A stretch of 64,000 nt of DNA from Diphasiastrum complanatum (Eukaryota > Streptophyta > Lycopodiopsida > Lycopodiales > Lycopodiaceae), in assembly GCA_029204225.1 (NCBI GenBank), contig CM055094.1, positions 71,531,884 through 71,595,883 of the forward strand, given 5' to 3'. Position 1 is the first letter of the stretch, and each line of letters begins with the position of its first letter. The notes below the pieces were generated by a model. It searched no databases and was not told the origin of the DNA. It saw only the letters and a program-made list of their open reading frames with translations. A program made the position numbers and the translations under genes. Shown piece after piece: positions 36,125 to 46,956 of this stretch.

Positions 36125-36704
36125 ATTTTGATAGGTAGTGTGGCTAGTTTAAACCATCCATCATATAATTCAGAGGCAATCTCGTTAATTTTAGATAGTC
36201 AAATGGCAATGTGACTTAAACAAGATGCAATTTCTCCAAAAACGATACATGAACACATAATTCTTTTCGTTATCTGAACAAGTTGCTCTCATCCTCACAA
36301 ATCTTTCATTTTTGTATTTTATCCTATTATAATAGAGGTATATTAATGTGTTGAATGAAAAACATTGCAACATGATATCTACATAGCATTCCCCAATCAA
36401 AAAACAAATCAAAAACCTTATCTTCCTATAGTGAGATATCCTTGAATATGCTCTATGACAATCTTTTGGCATTCTATGCTAATAAGCATATTCACATCTA
36501 CCATAAGCATATCCCAATCTATCATATTATCAGCTGAAAAAATTTGATCAATGTGCAAATCCTACTCATTGTATGCATCTGCTTGTCACACCAACTATAC
36601 AAGTTATGTTTTTGTGAGAACCTTGGTTTGGCAAAAGGGGTCTCTTTATTTGCTTTGTCTTGTATTTGAAAAGAAGAATTTAGGCCTTTTCACTAGGTAG
36701 CAGG
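36125..36704 (-). repeat. Dispersed repeat family R, inverted partial copy
   Basis: Matches 51370-51945 in reverse, for example the runs around ATTATATGATGGATGG and TTGGCATTCTATGC. Joins the copia fragment on one side and a GC-rich palindromic tract on the other. Confidence 0.8.
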
Positions 36705-36845
36705 TGTGAGCAGGCCCGCTACCCTCTGTAACAAGTGGCCTTCACACACTGAGCCGCCCTCCTGTGGCGAAGTGAGTTGAAGGCTGCTTTTACCTGGTAG
36801 CAGGCCTGCTCACGGCCTGCTACCGGGCGGCCCTTCAACCCTGCG
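36705..36845. repeat. GC-rich imperfect palindrome
   Basis: GGTAGCAGG and CCTGCTACC motifs recur in both orientations (GGTAGCAGGCCTGCTCACGG, CCTGCTACCGGG). GC content is clearly above the surroundings. It starts inside the R motif GGTAGCAGGTG. Might be a small inverted-repeat insertion; no target duplication found. Confidence 0.5.
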
Positions 36846-37215
36846 CTATGGCCTTGAACACATCTATTCAGAGCCTATGAAAATGGGACATCTGTCCTCT
36901 ATCACTCCTCATGCCAATTACGTTTCAGAATCAGCTTAAGTACATGTTTAAGATGCACAAATTGAAAAACCATTAAAAAAAACCACAAACTAAACATCAT
37001 TTTGATTTTGAAAGCAGGCAAATTATAAATTGTTGTTTACTATGTAAACTTCGAAGCTATTATTGGCGTAGCCTTCACTCAATTCATAGGACCTATTAAT
37101 GCATAATCATTGTTTGATATCCAAGTTTTAAATTTAGTCATTCTCTATCCACTTACTATGGAAAGTTTTCATTAGTTAACATTCTGTCTTCAAACAACCA
37201 TTCATTCCTTAACCT
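36846..37215. other. No gene recognised
   Basis: AT-rich, no domain or repeat identified. Confidence 0.45.
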
Positions 37216-37644
37216 TTACAAACCTTTCTTTGTATTTTCAACTTGCACTGAATCATGTATATAGTAAAGCTTGGATATCCTTTTGTCCTTCCTCCGGATG
37301 GGCCATGGGCCATTCGTACTCAGTGATCGGACTACTAGCGACTTACATAATTTACATTGCAAACTATTCGGTGTGACCCCTTCTTCTTTCTGCCCACAGG
37401 TTGTCAAGTGCAGTTTCCAGCCAACCACTTCAGTGAATTGAAGACAACAAGGATCACAAACGAACTTAGCATTGTAGGGTCCTGTACTTCTGATACCCTT
37501 GGTCACCTTTTTATGTTCCTGCTTTTGAACATGAGCATTGGTCTCCTCTGGGTTGGAAAGCTCTTCATTGCATGCAAAGTGATGGTGCATGACATTAGGT
37601 GCTCGATGATGGGCATCGAGCACCGGGTGCATGACGGGAGTCAT
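37216..37644 (-). CDS. Zinc-finger-like ORF of unknown function, copy 1
   Basis: 142 codons. Residues ~62-82 (CDPCCLQFTEVVGWKLHLTTC) have C-x2-C...H-x3-C spacing like a C2H2/C2HC finger, and LQCKLC about 16 residues later could start a second. The N-terminal part is His-rich (VMHHHFACNEE). A second copy lies inverted at 63710-64000 with indels that break the frame. In both copies the ORF runs divergently from a copia gag start about 470-500 bp away. It may be a captured host or transposase exon; function unknown and expression uncertain. Confidence 0.35.
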   Translation of the reverse strand: MTPVMHPVLDAHHRAPNVMHHHFACNEELSNPEETNAHVQKQEHKKVTKGIRSTGPYNAKFVCDPCCLQFTEVVGWKLHLTTCGQKEEGVTPNSLQCKLCKSLVVRSLSTNGPWPIRRKDKRISKLYYIHDSVQVENTKKGL

Positions 37645-37867
37645 GCACCCATCAATGTGTATGCACTATAGCAATTCTAGTCATCAGAATGCCTTCATCT
37701 TGGCATGAAGGGTGTGGCATTTAGTCGTTATTTAGTGACACTTAGGCACAGTCATTTTTGGGATCTTGGAGTGTGATACACACACGCGGATATATGTACA
37801 TAGTATGCAAATGAATTGACACATCTTTTGGGAATGATCTTGTCTTTGTCATTGTGTTCTTGATTAT
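37645..37867. repeat. Spacer shared with 63480-63710 (inverted)
   Basis: Carries a run of short related motifs (GGTGCATGAC, GCATCGAGCACC, GTCATGCACC) that can pair with one another, and then the duplicated copia leader. Confidence 0.6.
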
Positions 37868-38113
37868 AGATGGATGATCGTGTTATGCTTACGTTCTGAT
37901 TGCTAATAATTGTTAATCGGATCCTAGCATGCATAACTGTGATTAATCTATCAAAGGTTATGGGTCCACACATTTGAAAGGATCAAAGGATTCGTGTTAA
38001 CGATTTGCACTCAGGACATAATCATCTTCGCTTGACGCGAAGCAGCTCGTATTAGCGGATTCAGCGTCGCATCCAGAATCAAGGAGAACGATTGTAGTTG
38101 AGAAGGATCCAGA

Positions 38114-38228
38114 ATGGCATCGGATGGAACTATGGAGATAAAGATGGTGGATCAGCTGGAAGAGGAGAACTACGCCTCATGGAGTTGGAAGATGAAAATA
38201 CTGTTAAAGGAGAAAAGCTTGTGGGGCA
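38114..38228 (+). pseudogene. Copia gag 5' fragment (family F), copy in unit 1
   Basis: Reads MASDGTMEIKMVDQLEEENY then SWSWKMKIL, a copia gag N-terminus nearly identical to that at 63231 (minus). It is cut after KSLWGML and joins the gypsy leader at 38229. Confidence 0.85.
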
Positions 38229-38306
38229 TGCTTGCACAACAATTGTCTTGATGAACCCCAAATAGTGGCCATTTCCATGAGATCCACATAGCTGACTGGC
38301 CAGTCG

Positions 38307-38318
38307 GCTCTGATACCA
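38307..38318 (-). other. Primer-binding site (tRNA-Met), gypsy family G
   Basis: GCTCTGATACCA, 2 bp outside LTR G1. The adjacent leader (GGGGTTCATCAAGACAA in element orientation) is homologous to the leaders of elements A and B, so G is a relative with diverged LTRs. Confidence 0.85.
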
Positions 38319-38320
38319 CA

Positions 38321-39194
38321 TGTAGCGCAGGCATCCCAAAGGGAGCCGGGAACCACGACTTAGCTTCCCAGCCTTCAACTCTTGTGGTCCAAACCCACTT
38401 GACATACAAGCAGTCAACTCGCCAACAATGACTAGACTTAACCAACTGGAAGTTTGGAAACCAACATTGAGATCCAATCTGGAGCCATGCTAGATCGGGG
38501 GTCCCAATGTGGGTGACTTCCCTCCAAGCAAGCCGCCCGACATACATCAAACTTAACCAACTCGAAGCTTCGTTACAAACGAGTAACATCCATTCCAAGC
38601 AAGTGGTTTGACTTACATCAGACTTAACCAACTGAAAGCTTCATCACAAGCATTGGAAGCCAACTTGGCGCCACGCCAGACTGGGCAGCCATAAACATAT
38701 AACTTCCACCCAAGCAAGCCATCCAACTCAGCCGACAGGTTAGAGCCCGTTCCCCAAGAGCTTAACCCATTCACGTTCATGCAAGGGACACTCAGAACCA
38801 CAAGCTGCAACAGATATGGAGACAACCAGTTCCTGGACCGAATGGTCCCGACAGCATACCGTTGGCGCCACAGACCAAATGGTCCCGACGGCATACCACT
38901 GGCATCCCGGGATACCACCCTCAGCTATGTGCCAAATTAAAAAGTTTGAAGCGGCCTTACGATTGGCGCTTTTACTGAACAATGAAACCCAAGGGTAATC
39001 AGTGTCAGTTTGAGGAAATTCCCACTTTATTGATAAATCTGAGAAGGTTACATTTCAAGTGTGTGACCGACCCTAGTCTCCGGGGCGTTGGCATGCCAAG
39101 GCGAGTGCCAGGACAACATTCCAGCAAGGGAGGCTGAGACTTTGTTGGAGCTCGCCCTGAGCCGCAATCCGCTACTACTTTAGAGTCCCCCACA
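38321..39194 (-). repeat. Gypsy family G LTR, copy 1 (874 bp)
   Basis: Plus strand TGTAGCGCAGG ... CCCCCACA. In element orientation it starts TGTGGGGGACTCTG and ends CGCTACA before the primer-binding site. ORFs inside recur in the second LTR because of the duplication and are not genes. Confidence 0.8.
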
Positions 39195-39502
39195 TTATCG
39201 TAGACTCTGAAGCTAAACAGAATCTCCTGGAGAATCTCCTATATTTGGATGACAATAGATGGATGATCGTGTTATGCTTACGTTCTGATTGCTAATAATT
39301 GTTAATCGGATCCTAGCATGCATAACTGTGATTAATCTATCAAAGGTTATGGGTCCACACATGTGAAAGGATCAAAGGATTCGTGTTAACGATTTGCACT
39401 CAGGACATAATCATCTTCACTTGACGCGAAGCAGCTCGTATTAGCGGATTCAGCGTCGCATCCAGAATCAAGGAGAACGATTGTAGTTGAGAAGGATCCA
39501 GA

Positions 39503-39617
39503 ATGGCATCGGATGGAACTATGGAGATAAAGATGGTGGATCAGCTGGAAGAGGAGAACTACGCCTCATGGAGTTGGAAGATGAAAATACTGTTAAAGGA
39601 GAAAAGCTTGTGGGGCA
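39503..39617 (+). pseudogene. Copia gag 5' fragment (family F), copy in unit 2
   Basis: Same sequence and same fusion point to the gypsy leader as 38114-38228. Confidence 0.85.
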
Positions 39618-39709
39618 TGCTTGCACAACAATTGTCTTGATGAACCCCAAATAGTGGCCATTTCCATGAGATCCACATAGCTGACTGGCCAGTCGGCTCT
39701 GATACCACA

Positions 39710-40584
39710 TGTAGCGCAGACATCCCAAAGGGAGCCGGGAACCACGACTTAGCTTCCCAGCCTTCAACTCTTGTCGTCCAAACCCACTTGACATACAAGC
39801 AGTCAACTCGCCAACAACGACTAGACTTAACCAACTGGAAGTTTGGAAACCAACATTGAAATCCAATCTGGCGCCATGCTAGATCGAGGGTCCCGATGTG
39901 GGTGACTTCTCTCCAAGCAAGCCGCCCGACATACATCAAACTTAACCAACTCAAAGCTTCGTTACAAACGAGTAACATCCATTCCAAGCAAGTGGTTTGA
40001 CTTACATCAGACTTAACCAACTGAAAGCTTCGTCACAAGCACTGGAAGCCAACTTGGCGCCACGCCAGACTGGACAGCCATAAACAGATAACTTCCACCC
40101 AAGCAAGCCATCCAACTCAGCCGACGAGTTAGAGCCCGTTCCCCAAGAGCTTAACCCATTCACGTTCATGCAAGGGACACTCAGAACCACAAGCTGTAAC
40201 AGATATGGAGACAACCAGTTCCTGGACCGAATGGTCCCGACAGCATACCGTTGGCGCCACAGACCAAATGGTCCCGACGACATACCACTGGCATCCCGGG
40301 ATACGACCCTCAGCTATGTGCCAAATTAAAAAGTTTGAAGCGGCCTTACAACTGGCGCTTTTACCGAACACTGAAACCGAGAAGGTAATCAGTGTCAGTT
40401 TGAGGAAAATCCCACTTTATTGATAAATCTAAGAAGGTTACATTTCAAGTGTGTGACCGACCCTAGTCTCCGGGACGCAAGCATGCCAAGGCAAGTGCCA
40501 GGACAACATTCCAGCAAGGGAGGCTGAGACTTGGTTGGAGCTCGCCTTGAGTTGCAATCCGCTACTACTTCAGAGTCCCCCACA
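39710..40584 (-). repeat. Gypsy family G LTR, copy 2 (875 bp)
   Basis: Tandem duplicate of 38321-39194. Downstream of it, in plus-strand terms, follows the 3' part of gag-protease remnant copy 2, so it is probably that element's 3' LTR. Confidence 0.8.
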
Positions 40585-40645
40585 TTATCGTAGACTTTGA
40601 AGCTAAACAGAATCTCTTGGAGAATCTCGTGTATTCGGATGACAA

Positions 40646-42640
40646 GTTGGCTTTTCTAAAATGGTATATTTTTTAATTTATTGTATGTTTCCTCAGAGAT
40701 AATATCCACTCCTACTCCACCATCAATATGTACACCTCCGATATTAAGATCCTGAAATGTTAATTTCCAATGTCGGAACAATATCATGTTTTGTTGAATG
40801 CACAATAGTACTGATCGATGTTGATGGTAACTCTGGTGGTCACTAAAATCCAAACAATTTAGAGCATATTGAATCAGCTAAATAAGGTGCAATCTGAATC
40901 AATTGCCCTATCGTAACTTGAAACTTATAATTATTGACAAATCAACAATCTGATCAACCACAATATCAACCAATTTACGAGAATAATTGGGTTCCTGATT
41001 CTGTTGCAATTGGTGTAACACCTCATGTGTAACTTTAGCCATCTAACTTATGTCAGTGTTGGATGTTCGGCTTGTACTTAGCCACAAAATTTCAGCTGGT
41101 ATGTCCAGCCTTACCGCTTTTCCTTTGTCCCTATGGCAAGTGACCGCTTGGACATATCAATTGCGGTTCTTCAACGTTACCACTTGCACAAGTACTTGTT
41201 GTTTTGATTCATTCCTTGCTCCAAGATTTTCATGATGGTTGTGCCTCAAATTATGATCATTGAAACAATTATTTAATCGAGGTGGAGGCAATACTCGTTC
41301 TAAATTACCGACCAATTGTTGATGATATGGGACACAATTAAAATACCTATACCCCATTTGGCTACAAAACAACAAACATCCTCCAAAACATCTTGTCAAT
41401 ATTGTATTGGTATTTGAAATGGCCATTGCTCCATTTGTTCTCCTTGATGATAAGGTATTGGACATTGCTGCAACTGTGGTTGTGGTTGCTGTTGTTGCTG
41501 TGTTTGCACCGCAAACGCTCCTATAGTCCAAACAGTCTGCAACCTACTACAATCGTTAGTCCAGTGATTGTACATATTGCATATGGCACAATATTGTGTG
41601 CCATTCAGACATTGGTTAATATAATGACCATCTTGATTGCAATTTCAGAAGAATCGTACACTTTCCTGTCGAAATTCTGTGGCGACTGCCTCATCATTCC
41701 GAACAGACATTTGTTCCTTATCTTTACTCTTCTTCTTATGCTTCTTAAATCTTTTGCCTCCATCAGAAGAGAAAGAGCCATCGTCAGAATTCATAGCACT
41801 GTAACACATAATCCGACTTTGACAAATCACTTCGCCTACGATGTTTACGATGGCGACGATACTTCTTTCGTGTCTCCTCTTCCTCTAACTACCAAGCTAC
41901 TTCAACAATGTGTTCCAATCCCTGACCATGCAATCATGTGGTTTCCCTCCTGAGAACTTTATGTAACCCATGACGAAAGTATTTGACGCGTTTCGCATCT
42001 GTCAGTGGTCCTTGAAGCCTTTTCTCAAGTACTTTGAACTGCTAGACATAAGCCACTACATCCTCCTTCCTCTTTTGCTTAGTCGCCTGAAGCTTATCTA
42101 AAATTTCTTCATCCTCATGCTCCTTTTGATACCGCTTCAGAAAACCTCTTCTCAAATCCTCCCAAACCTGAAATTCTTGTAATACATATTGTGACTACCA
42201 TTGTAATGTGTTTCCTTTCCTCGCTTACCAATGGTAACTCCACCCACAACTGCAAATTATTATAATCCAGATTCCTAACACAACCTGAACCAGACTGCAA
42301 CATAACCAAAAAGGTGTGTTCCTACTATTCTACAAAGATATCATAGGCATAATCATGGAGGAACCCATCCATTAGGATTCTATATACTCCTTCATGTAGT
42401 TTTTCTCATGTCATTATGTAAAATTGGTATAAGTGATAGTGAAGCATCCAACTTGAACACTAATATTCTCTATATCAATCATGAAATCTTTCTATCTATC
42501 ATATATAGGATTTTAAAGGAAAGATACATTTTTAAAAAGGAGTTAATTCTTGAAATAGACCAAAGTTATATTGTAAAACTAACAAGCATGAGGATAAACT
42601 CAACATCCAAATACATGCAAACCATCCATCTTAGGCTTGT
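40646..42640 (-). pseudogene. Ty3/gypsy gag-protease remnant, copy 2
   Basis: Minus-strand homologue of 11318-12860 and 55980-57925. Contains the protease piece HIDGGVGVDIISEETYNKL (40680-40760), Gln/Asn/Thr-rich sequence, a damaged CCHC region (GHYINQCLNGT and CAICNMYNHWTNDC near 41560-41640) and gag WVELPLVSEERKHI (42210-42250). Shares with copy 3 the junction after GAGATTC that removes RT and integrase and leads to LTR G. Element B is inserted at its upstream end. Confidence 0.85.
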
Positions 42641-43559
42641 TGTTGTAAAGCTGACTTGGGTGCACCCAGCGTGCCCTGTAAGACTCAAAGGGGTGACACT
42701 CCCTAAGGTCCCAGAGCAAGTTAGAATGTCAAGGACTGAGCCTCCGACCTGTGGTGAGCCAGTCAAGTAGTCACAAAGTCATGAGCTAGCTCTGGAGCTC
42801 GAGTCATGGCCTAGTCAGGAAAGCAAGTTGATTTGGCCGCCGGGACGGCTCCCGGGACCCATGTCCGGGAGCCAGACTGATTCTGCCAGGCTTGCCAGGC
42901 TTAATCAGCAAAATAAAAACTAAGTCCTAAAAAGCGTGCTTTACCAGAAAGCACTATGTTTCAAACCAGAGGGGTGCGCCGAATCACAGCAGAACTATAG
43001 GGGGAGTCCGACAGACCGAAACTTGGGCAGCTCAACCAGCGCCAGGAATCCAGTCGCCAGGTCTCAGCTTCCTCTACCAGCACGAGCCAGGCACAATGCC
43101 CAGCACGTGTTGGTGGCCCCGAGACCGGTCAGTCTATGTATGAATGTAACCTCTTCCAAATCTAATAAAGTTGATCCTTGGGGATGATTACCATTTCGGT
43201 TTCGCCTCCGGGACTGGTCCAAGTGGAAGGACCCTTACTACAACCTTTTTGCGTCGCTGGCGCCTAAGGGTCCCTGTCATCGACATGGGGCTTGCCGCTA
43301 TGCCAATTGGTCAGTTTGGCGACCACTATGCCTTGGATTTCATGTGTGGCTTGTCTTTGCCTTTGGTTACCTTTTGGGGACGGATTCTGAGTTGGCTTTC
43401 GGGTTGGTTGGGATTCCAGTTTTCTTAAGTCTGAATGGTTAAGCTTGTTACGTTTCTGAGTTGGCTTTTATGTAAGTGCATGATGGATGAATGTTAGACT
43501 TAAGCGCGTGTTGGGGAAACCGCTCAAGTCCCAGCGCCCTTTGAGGCGCCGGCGCAACA
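42641..43559 (+). repeat. 5' LTR of element B, 919 bp
   Basis: TGTTGTAAAGC...GGCGCAACA. About 93-95% similar by eye to the element A LTR in reverse orientation. Confidence 0.93.
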
Positions 43560-43561
43560 TG

Positions 43562-43573
43562 TGGTATCAAAGC
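43562..43573 (+). other. Primer-binding site of element B (one mismatch)
   Basis: TGGTATCAAAGC, one base from the tRNA-Met complement TGGTATCAGAGC, 2 bp inside the LTR. Confidence 0.88.
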
Positions 43574-44375
43574 CGACTAGCCGGTCAGCTACGCAAGTCT
43601 CACAGGGATGGCCACGGTTTGGGGTTCATCAAGACAACCGTTGCGCAAGGTGCTGCCCATAGTGTAAGCACGGGTGCGTCCACGGTCGGGGTGGTCGGCA
43701 GAACGGGGGACTTGATGAGTCAAAGTGCTGCCCTCGAGGTGTAAGCACGGTCAGTTCTCGCGGTTTGGGCCTGGCGCTGTCTGCACGTAGGACGGATGAG
43801 GCAAAGTGCTGCCTAGGTAGGTGAAAGCACAGTCTGTACCTTGTGGGGTGCGGGGCGACATATTCGAACTGTACGGGTTAACCATTGATACAGAGATGCT
43901 GCTCGAATTCGGGTGTAAAGCCGGTGCGGGATAGCTGCCGATCGTTTAGCTATAAGGGCTATCGACCAAAAAGTGGTGGGGCGTGACTGAGGCAATGTGC
44001 TGCTTAATGGTGAAAGCACGGATGGTTGGATGGATGTTTCCCCGTGGGCTAATTCTGTGATAGATTTGTGTGGGCGCGGCTAGGCAAAGGTCCTACGTCC
44101 GGTCTCAGGGGGGGTTTGTGGCTTGAGAGGGATCCTTTGTGTTTGCTTTGGTTGGTATGTTCCGTTTGTCGTGTGCTTGCTTGGACACAAATGACCTGGT
44201 TCCTACTTGGCTCTCAGGTGATGTGGGCGTGCTAAGTTTGAGGAAGGGATATTTTCATTGAAGCTGATTTAATGAAGAAGAAAAGAGAGCTGTGGGGCCC
44301 GGCTGACAGAAGGGAGAGCTTCAAATATAAAAAGGATTGAGGCGATAATCTGTTGGAAGTACACCTCTGACTATA
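43574..44375 (+). other. Leader of element B
   Basis: About 800 bases homologous to the element A leader up to about 44200, with several GTGCTGCC...GTGAAAGCAC-type repeats roughly 70-110 bp apart. The part from CTCTCAGGTGATG (44213) to the gag ATG has no counterpart in A. Confidence 0.7.
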
Positions 44376-46316
44376 ATGGAGGACCATCTTGAAGAGTTAC
44401 GAGCACTGACGGACGGAGAAGAGCTGACTCGAGAATACAGCTCTCGCATGCATCGAGATGGCACCAGGTCCAAGTCGAGAAAGAAAGAGCGTATGCACTC
44501 CACAGTGGCGCCCCTCCATGAAGAGATGGGTGGCCCTTCTGAACCTACACCAAGAGATGAACCCTTGCCAGAGGCACAACAGGACCTCTTTGAAGTGAAG
44601 ATGCGGCAATACTTATCAAGCGCAATGACGGCTATGCTTAGCGAGGTGAAGAAGGATAGAGAAACCGAAAGGAAAGAATGGCAAACATCCTTGCGAGCCA
44701 TGAATCTTACCCAAATTAACCTTCCTAGAGAAATGAGAGACGGGCTAACACAGCTCGAAGCCAGGTTTGAAGAGTTGGAAGCAACTAGGGAGAATGCAGT
44801 GGCGCCTCCTCCACAGATACCAAGAGAACCACGAGCGCGAACCACGGAGGGCCCAAGAAAGACTGCCAAAGTGAAAGCACCACCTACTTTCAAAGGAGAG
44901 CGTGACATTCGAGTTGTGGAAGATTGGTTGTTTCACATGGACCATTACTTCCGTCTAATGAACACTCCTGAGGAAGAAAGAACTGACTTGGCATTAGCAT
45001 ATTTTGAGGGCTACACTACAAATTGGTACCGGATGGCAGGAATGCATTTTCAAACATGGGACGCATTCAAAGCCGCGTTACGAGAGGAGTTCATACCGAA
45101 GGATTCACACATGAGATTGAGGGCAGAATTATCGGGGCTCAAACAGAAAGGGTCATTGCGAGAGTACCTCAATAGATTCAGACAGAGTGTATGGGTTATT
45201 GAAGATATGTCCGAGGCGGACAAAACTCATTACCTATTGTCTGGAATGCAATCCTGGACCCGACGTGCGATAGACAACTACATGCCCCATGATTTCAATT
45301 CAACTATTCGAGCGGCTGAAATGGTTTGTGATTATGAGAGCACATTGGCACCAGCTGCTCCCGCAACCTCAACAAGAGTATTTAGTGGATCCAAACCGAG
45401 TCCGAGCTTCTTTTCAAGGGGGGACTCAGCTCCAAATGGCAACCAAGCCTCGAGTAGCGTGAATAAATTCCCAACAAAAACAGGGTTTGGCAACCAAGGC
45501 AACAATGGAGGGAACATGTTCCAGAGAAGAAACAATGTTGGACCTTCAACTAGTCACAACAACAGCTCACCAACAGTGGGCAGTTCCATGCATTGCTTCA
45601 ACTGTCATCAGCAAGGTCACTCTTGGAGATCATGCCCCAAACCATTGAATAAGCAAATCATGGCTGCCATTGAAGGATTTGATAGGATGGAGAGAGAGGC
45701 ATTTGATCAAGAAGATGGTGAACAAGATGATGAAGAGGACCCAGAAACGGATTTGACGGAGTCTGACCTGAATGCCTTGCAACAGATAGGGGCACTTGCG
45801 GCTTATCGTGAACATCTTATGGCGACTCCTGCGAGAGGATCCAAGTTATTGTACCTGAAAGGCTGTATTCAAGGCAGGATCATTTACTTCATGGTAGACC
45901 TGGGGGCGTCACATAACTACTTGTCAGAAAAACTGACAGGAGAATTGGACATCCAATGTGAAGAAAATGTGACTCCTATTTGTGTGGTGACCGCGAAAGG
46001 TACAATGACCACTTGTAGATTGGCAACCAACTTACCAATCTCTCTGGGAGCCTGGAAGAATCGACTAACGTTCACAATCTTGAAGATGGATGCCTTCGAC
46101 GCTATTTTGGGATTAAGCTGGTTTAACGAACATGTGGTGGCCTTCTTGGCAAAAGGGGTTAACCTTGTGTTATTATATAATGGCAGGAGACCTTGTGTCG
46201 TCAGAGCTGTGCCAAGGGACCAACTAGAAAAGAACGACACAAATGAACCTGAGCCAACCATTCCTCCCAATCTCATTCACCTATTTAACGAAGGACAACC
46301 AACAGTGACAGACTAG
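44376..46316 (+). CDS. Gag-protease polyprotein of element B
   Basis: 646 codons. An acidic/basic N-terminal region (EEMGGPSEP...LSEVKKDRETERKEWQ), then a retrotransposon gag (capsid) domain at about 175-330 (ERDIRVVEDWLFHMDHYF, WDAFKAALREEFIP, GSLREYLNRFRQSV), a Ser/Asn-rich linker, a CCHC knuckle CFNCHQQGHSWRSC near 407-420, an acidic stretch (QEDGEQDDEEDPETD), and a retropepsin-like domain from ~480. The protease active site reads VDLGAS at ~507-512, where element A has IDSGAS: the catalytic Asp is kept but the following Ser/Thr is Leu, which probably impairs activity. The ORF ends at a TAG; the same frame then stays open to 46589. No RT follows. Confidence 0.93.
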   Translation: MEDHLEELRALTDGEELTREYSSRMHRDGTRSKSRKKERMHSTVAPLHEEMGGPSEPTPRDEPLPEAQQDLFEVKMRQYLSSAMTAMLSEVKKDRETERKEWQTSLRAMNLTQINLPREMRDGLTQLEARFEELEATRENAVAPPPQIPREPRARTTEGPRKTAKVKAPPTFKGERDIRVVEDWLFHMDHYFRLMNTPEEERTDLALAYFEGYTTNWYRMAGMHFQTWDAFKAALREEFIPKDSHMRLRAELSGLKQKGSLREYLNRFRQSVWVIEDMSEADKTHYLLSGMQSWTRRAIDNYMPHDFNSTIRAAEMVCDYESTLAPAAPATSTRVFSGSKPSPSFFSRGDSAPNGNQASSSVNKFPTKTGFGNQGNNGGNMFQRRNNVGPSTSHNNSSPTVGSSMHCFNCHQQGHSWRSCPKPLNKQIMAAIEGFDRMEREAFDQEDGEQDDEEDPETDLTESDLNALQQIGALAAYREHLMATPARGSKLLYLKGCIQGRIIYFMVDLGASHNYLSEKLTGELDIQCEENVTPICVVTAKGTMTTCRLATNLPISLGAWKNRLTFTILKMDAFDAILGLSWFNEHVVAFLAKGVNLVLLYNGRRPCVVRAVPRDQLEKNDTNEPEPTIPPNLIHLFNEGQPTVTD

Positions 46317-46580
46317 CTGACACGGGAACAAATGGAGCCAAAATTGCCTATAGTCTCTACATCAAAGGTGAATTCAAGTGCCGATGCAGAGCTCAAGGAG
46401 CTCACCTTGTGTGACCAAGCGAAAACTCACCTTTTTAATGAAAGACATCCAACAGTGACAAACCAGTTGACGCGAGGTCAAATGGAGCCAACATTGCCTG
46501 CAGTTTCTACGTCAAAGGTGAATCTAAGTGCCGATGCAGAGCTCAAGGAGCTCAACCTGGACGACCAAACGAAATATCTA
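46281..46580 (+). repeat. 150-bp in-frame tandem duplication spanning the gag-protease stop
   Basis: Two units offset by exactly 150 bp (AACAGTGACA at 46301 and 46451). The first has TAG where the second has CAG in the matching codon, so the stop most simply arose by a C-to-T change. Both units encode SADAELKEL. Confidence 0.85.
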
Positions 46581-46589
46581 GAGTCCTAG
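46317..46589 (+). pseudogene. In-frame extension of gag-protease beyond TAG
   Basis: Open from the TAG at 46314-46316 to a TAG at 46587-46589, in the same frame as gag. Encodes two repeats with SADAELKEL and ends DDQTKYLES. Either dead sequence after a recent nonsense change or a tail made by rare readthrough. Confidence 0.5.
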
Positions 46590-46946
46590 GGGACTCATCC
46601 AGATGTGCGACGACAACGACATATCTGAGGCTTAAGGGAGCCGTGAGTACCTTTTTCTTTCATGCTAATAAAGTAAGCCGCATTTCTCATTGAGGAGTGA
46701 GCTTCAGTTTGATGTCTACGTGCAGCAGCTTCACACAGGTTTTACGTAAGTGAACTAGATCCACACTTTTCCTGTGCTGGGTGTAAAACACAATATCATT
46801 ACTCTGTTTTACAGTTGGTTTCCTTTGGCCGGTGAATCAAGCCCGTGCCCTTGTATATGTGACTAAAGTCTGGCCGGTGAATTAAGCCCGTGCCATGAGT
46901 CTTAGGTTCTAGTTTGGCCCTGATGAGGACATCAGCTTTCTCAAAC

Positions 46947-46956
46947 GAGGGGAGGA
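46947..46956 (+). other. Polypurine tract of element B
   Basis: GAGGGGAGGA directly before the 3' LTR start TGTTGTAAAG. This is the segment missing from element A. Confidence 0.88.

Larger units (their letters stand above)
37868..39256 (+). repeat. Tandem duplication, unit 1 (~1.39 kb)
   Basis: Unit made of a copia leader and gag start, a gypsy leader and primer-binding site, an 874-bp gypsy LTR and about 60 bp downstream. Repeated head-to-tail at 39257-40645 with an offset of 1388-1390 bp and only a few percent difference. Confidence 0.93.
39257..40645 (+). repeat. Tandem duplication, unit 2 (~1.39 kb)
   Basis: Second unit: copia leader and gag start (gag ATG at 39503), primer-binding site (39696-39707), gypsy LTR. 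Its right end runs on into gypsy gag remnant copy 2, whereas unit 1 ends abruptly at GGATGACA, so the duplicated tract ran from about 37868 to this point. Confidence 0.92.

Noticed and set aside
38130-40423. Paired ORFs of 60-153 codons repeated about 1389 bp apart
   Set aside because: Explained by the tandem duplication of gypsy LTR G; not genes.
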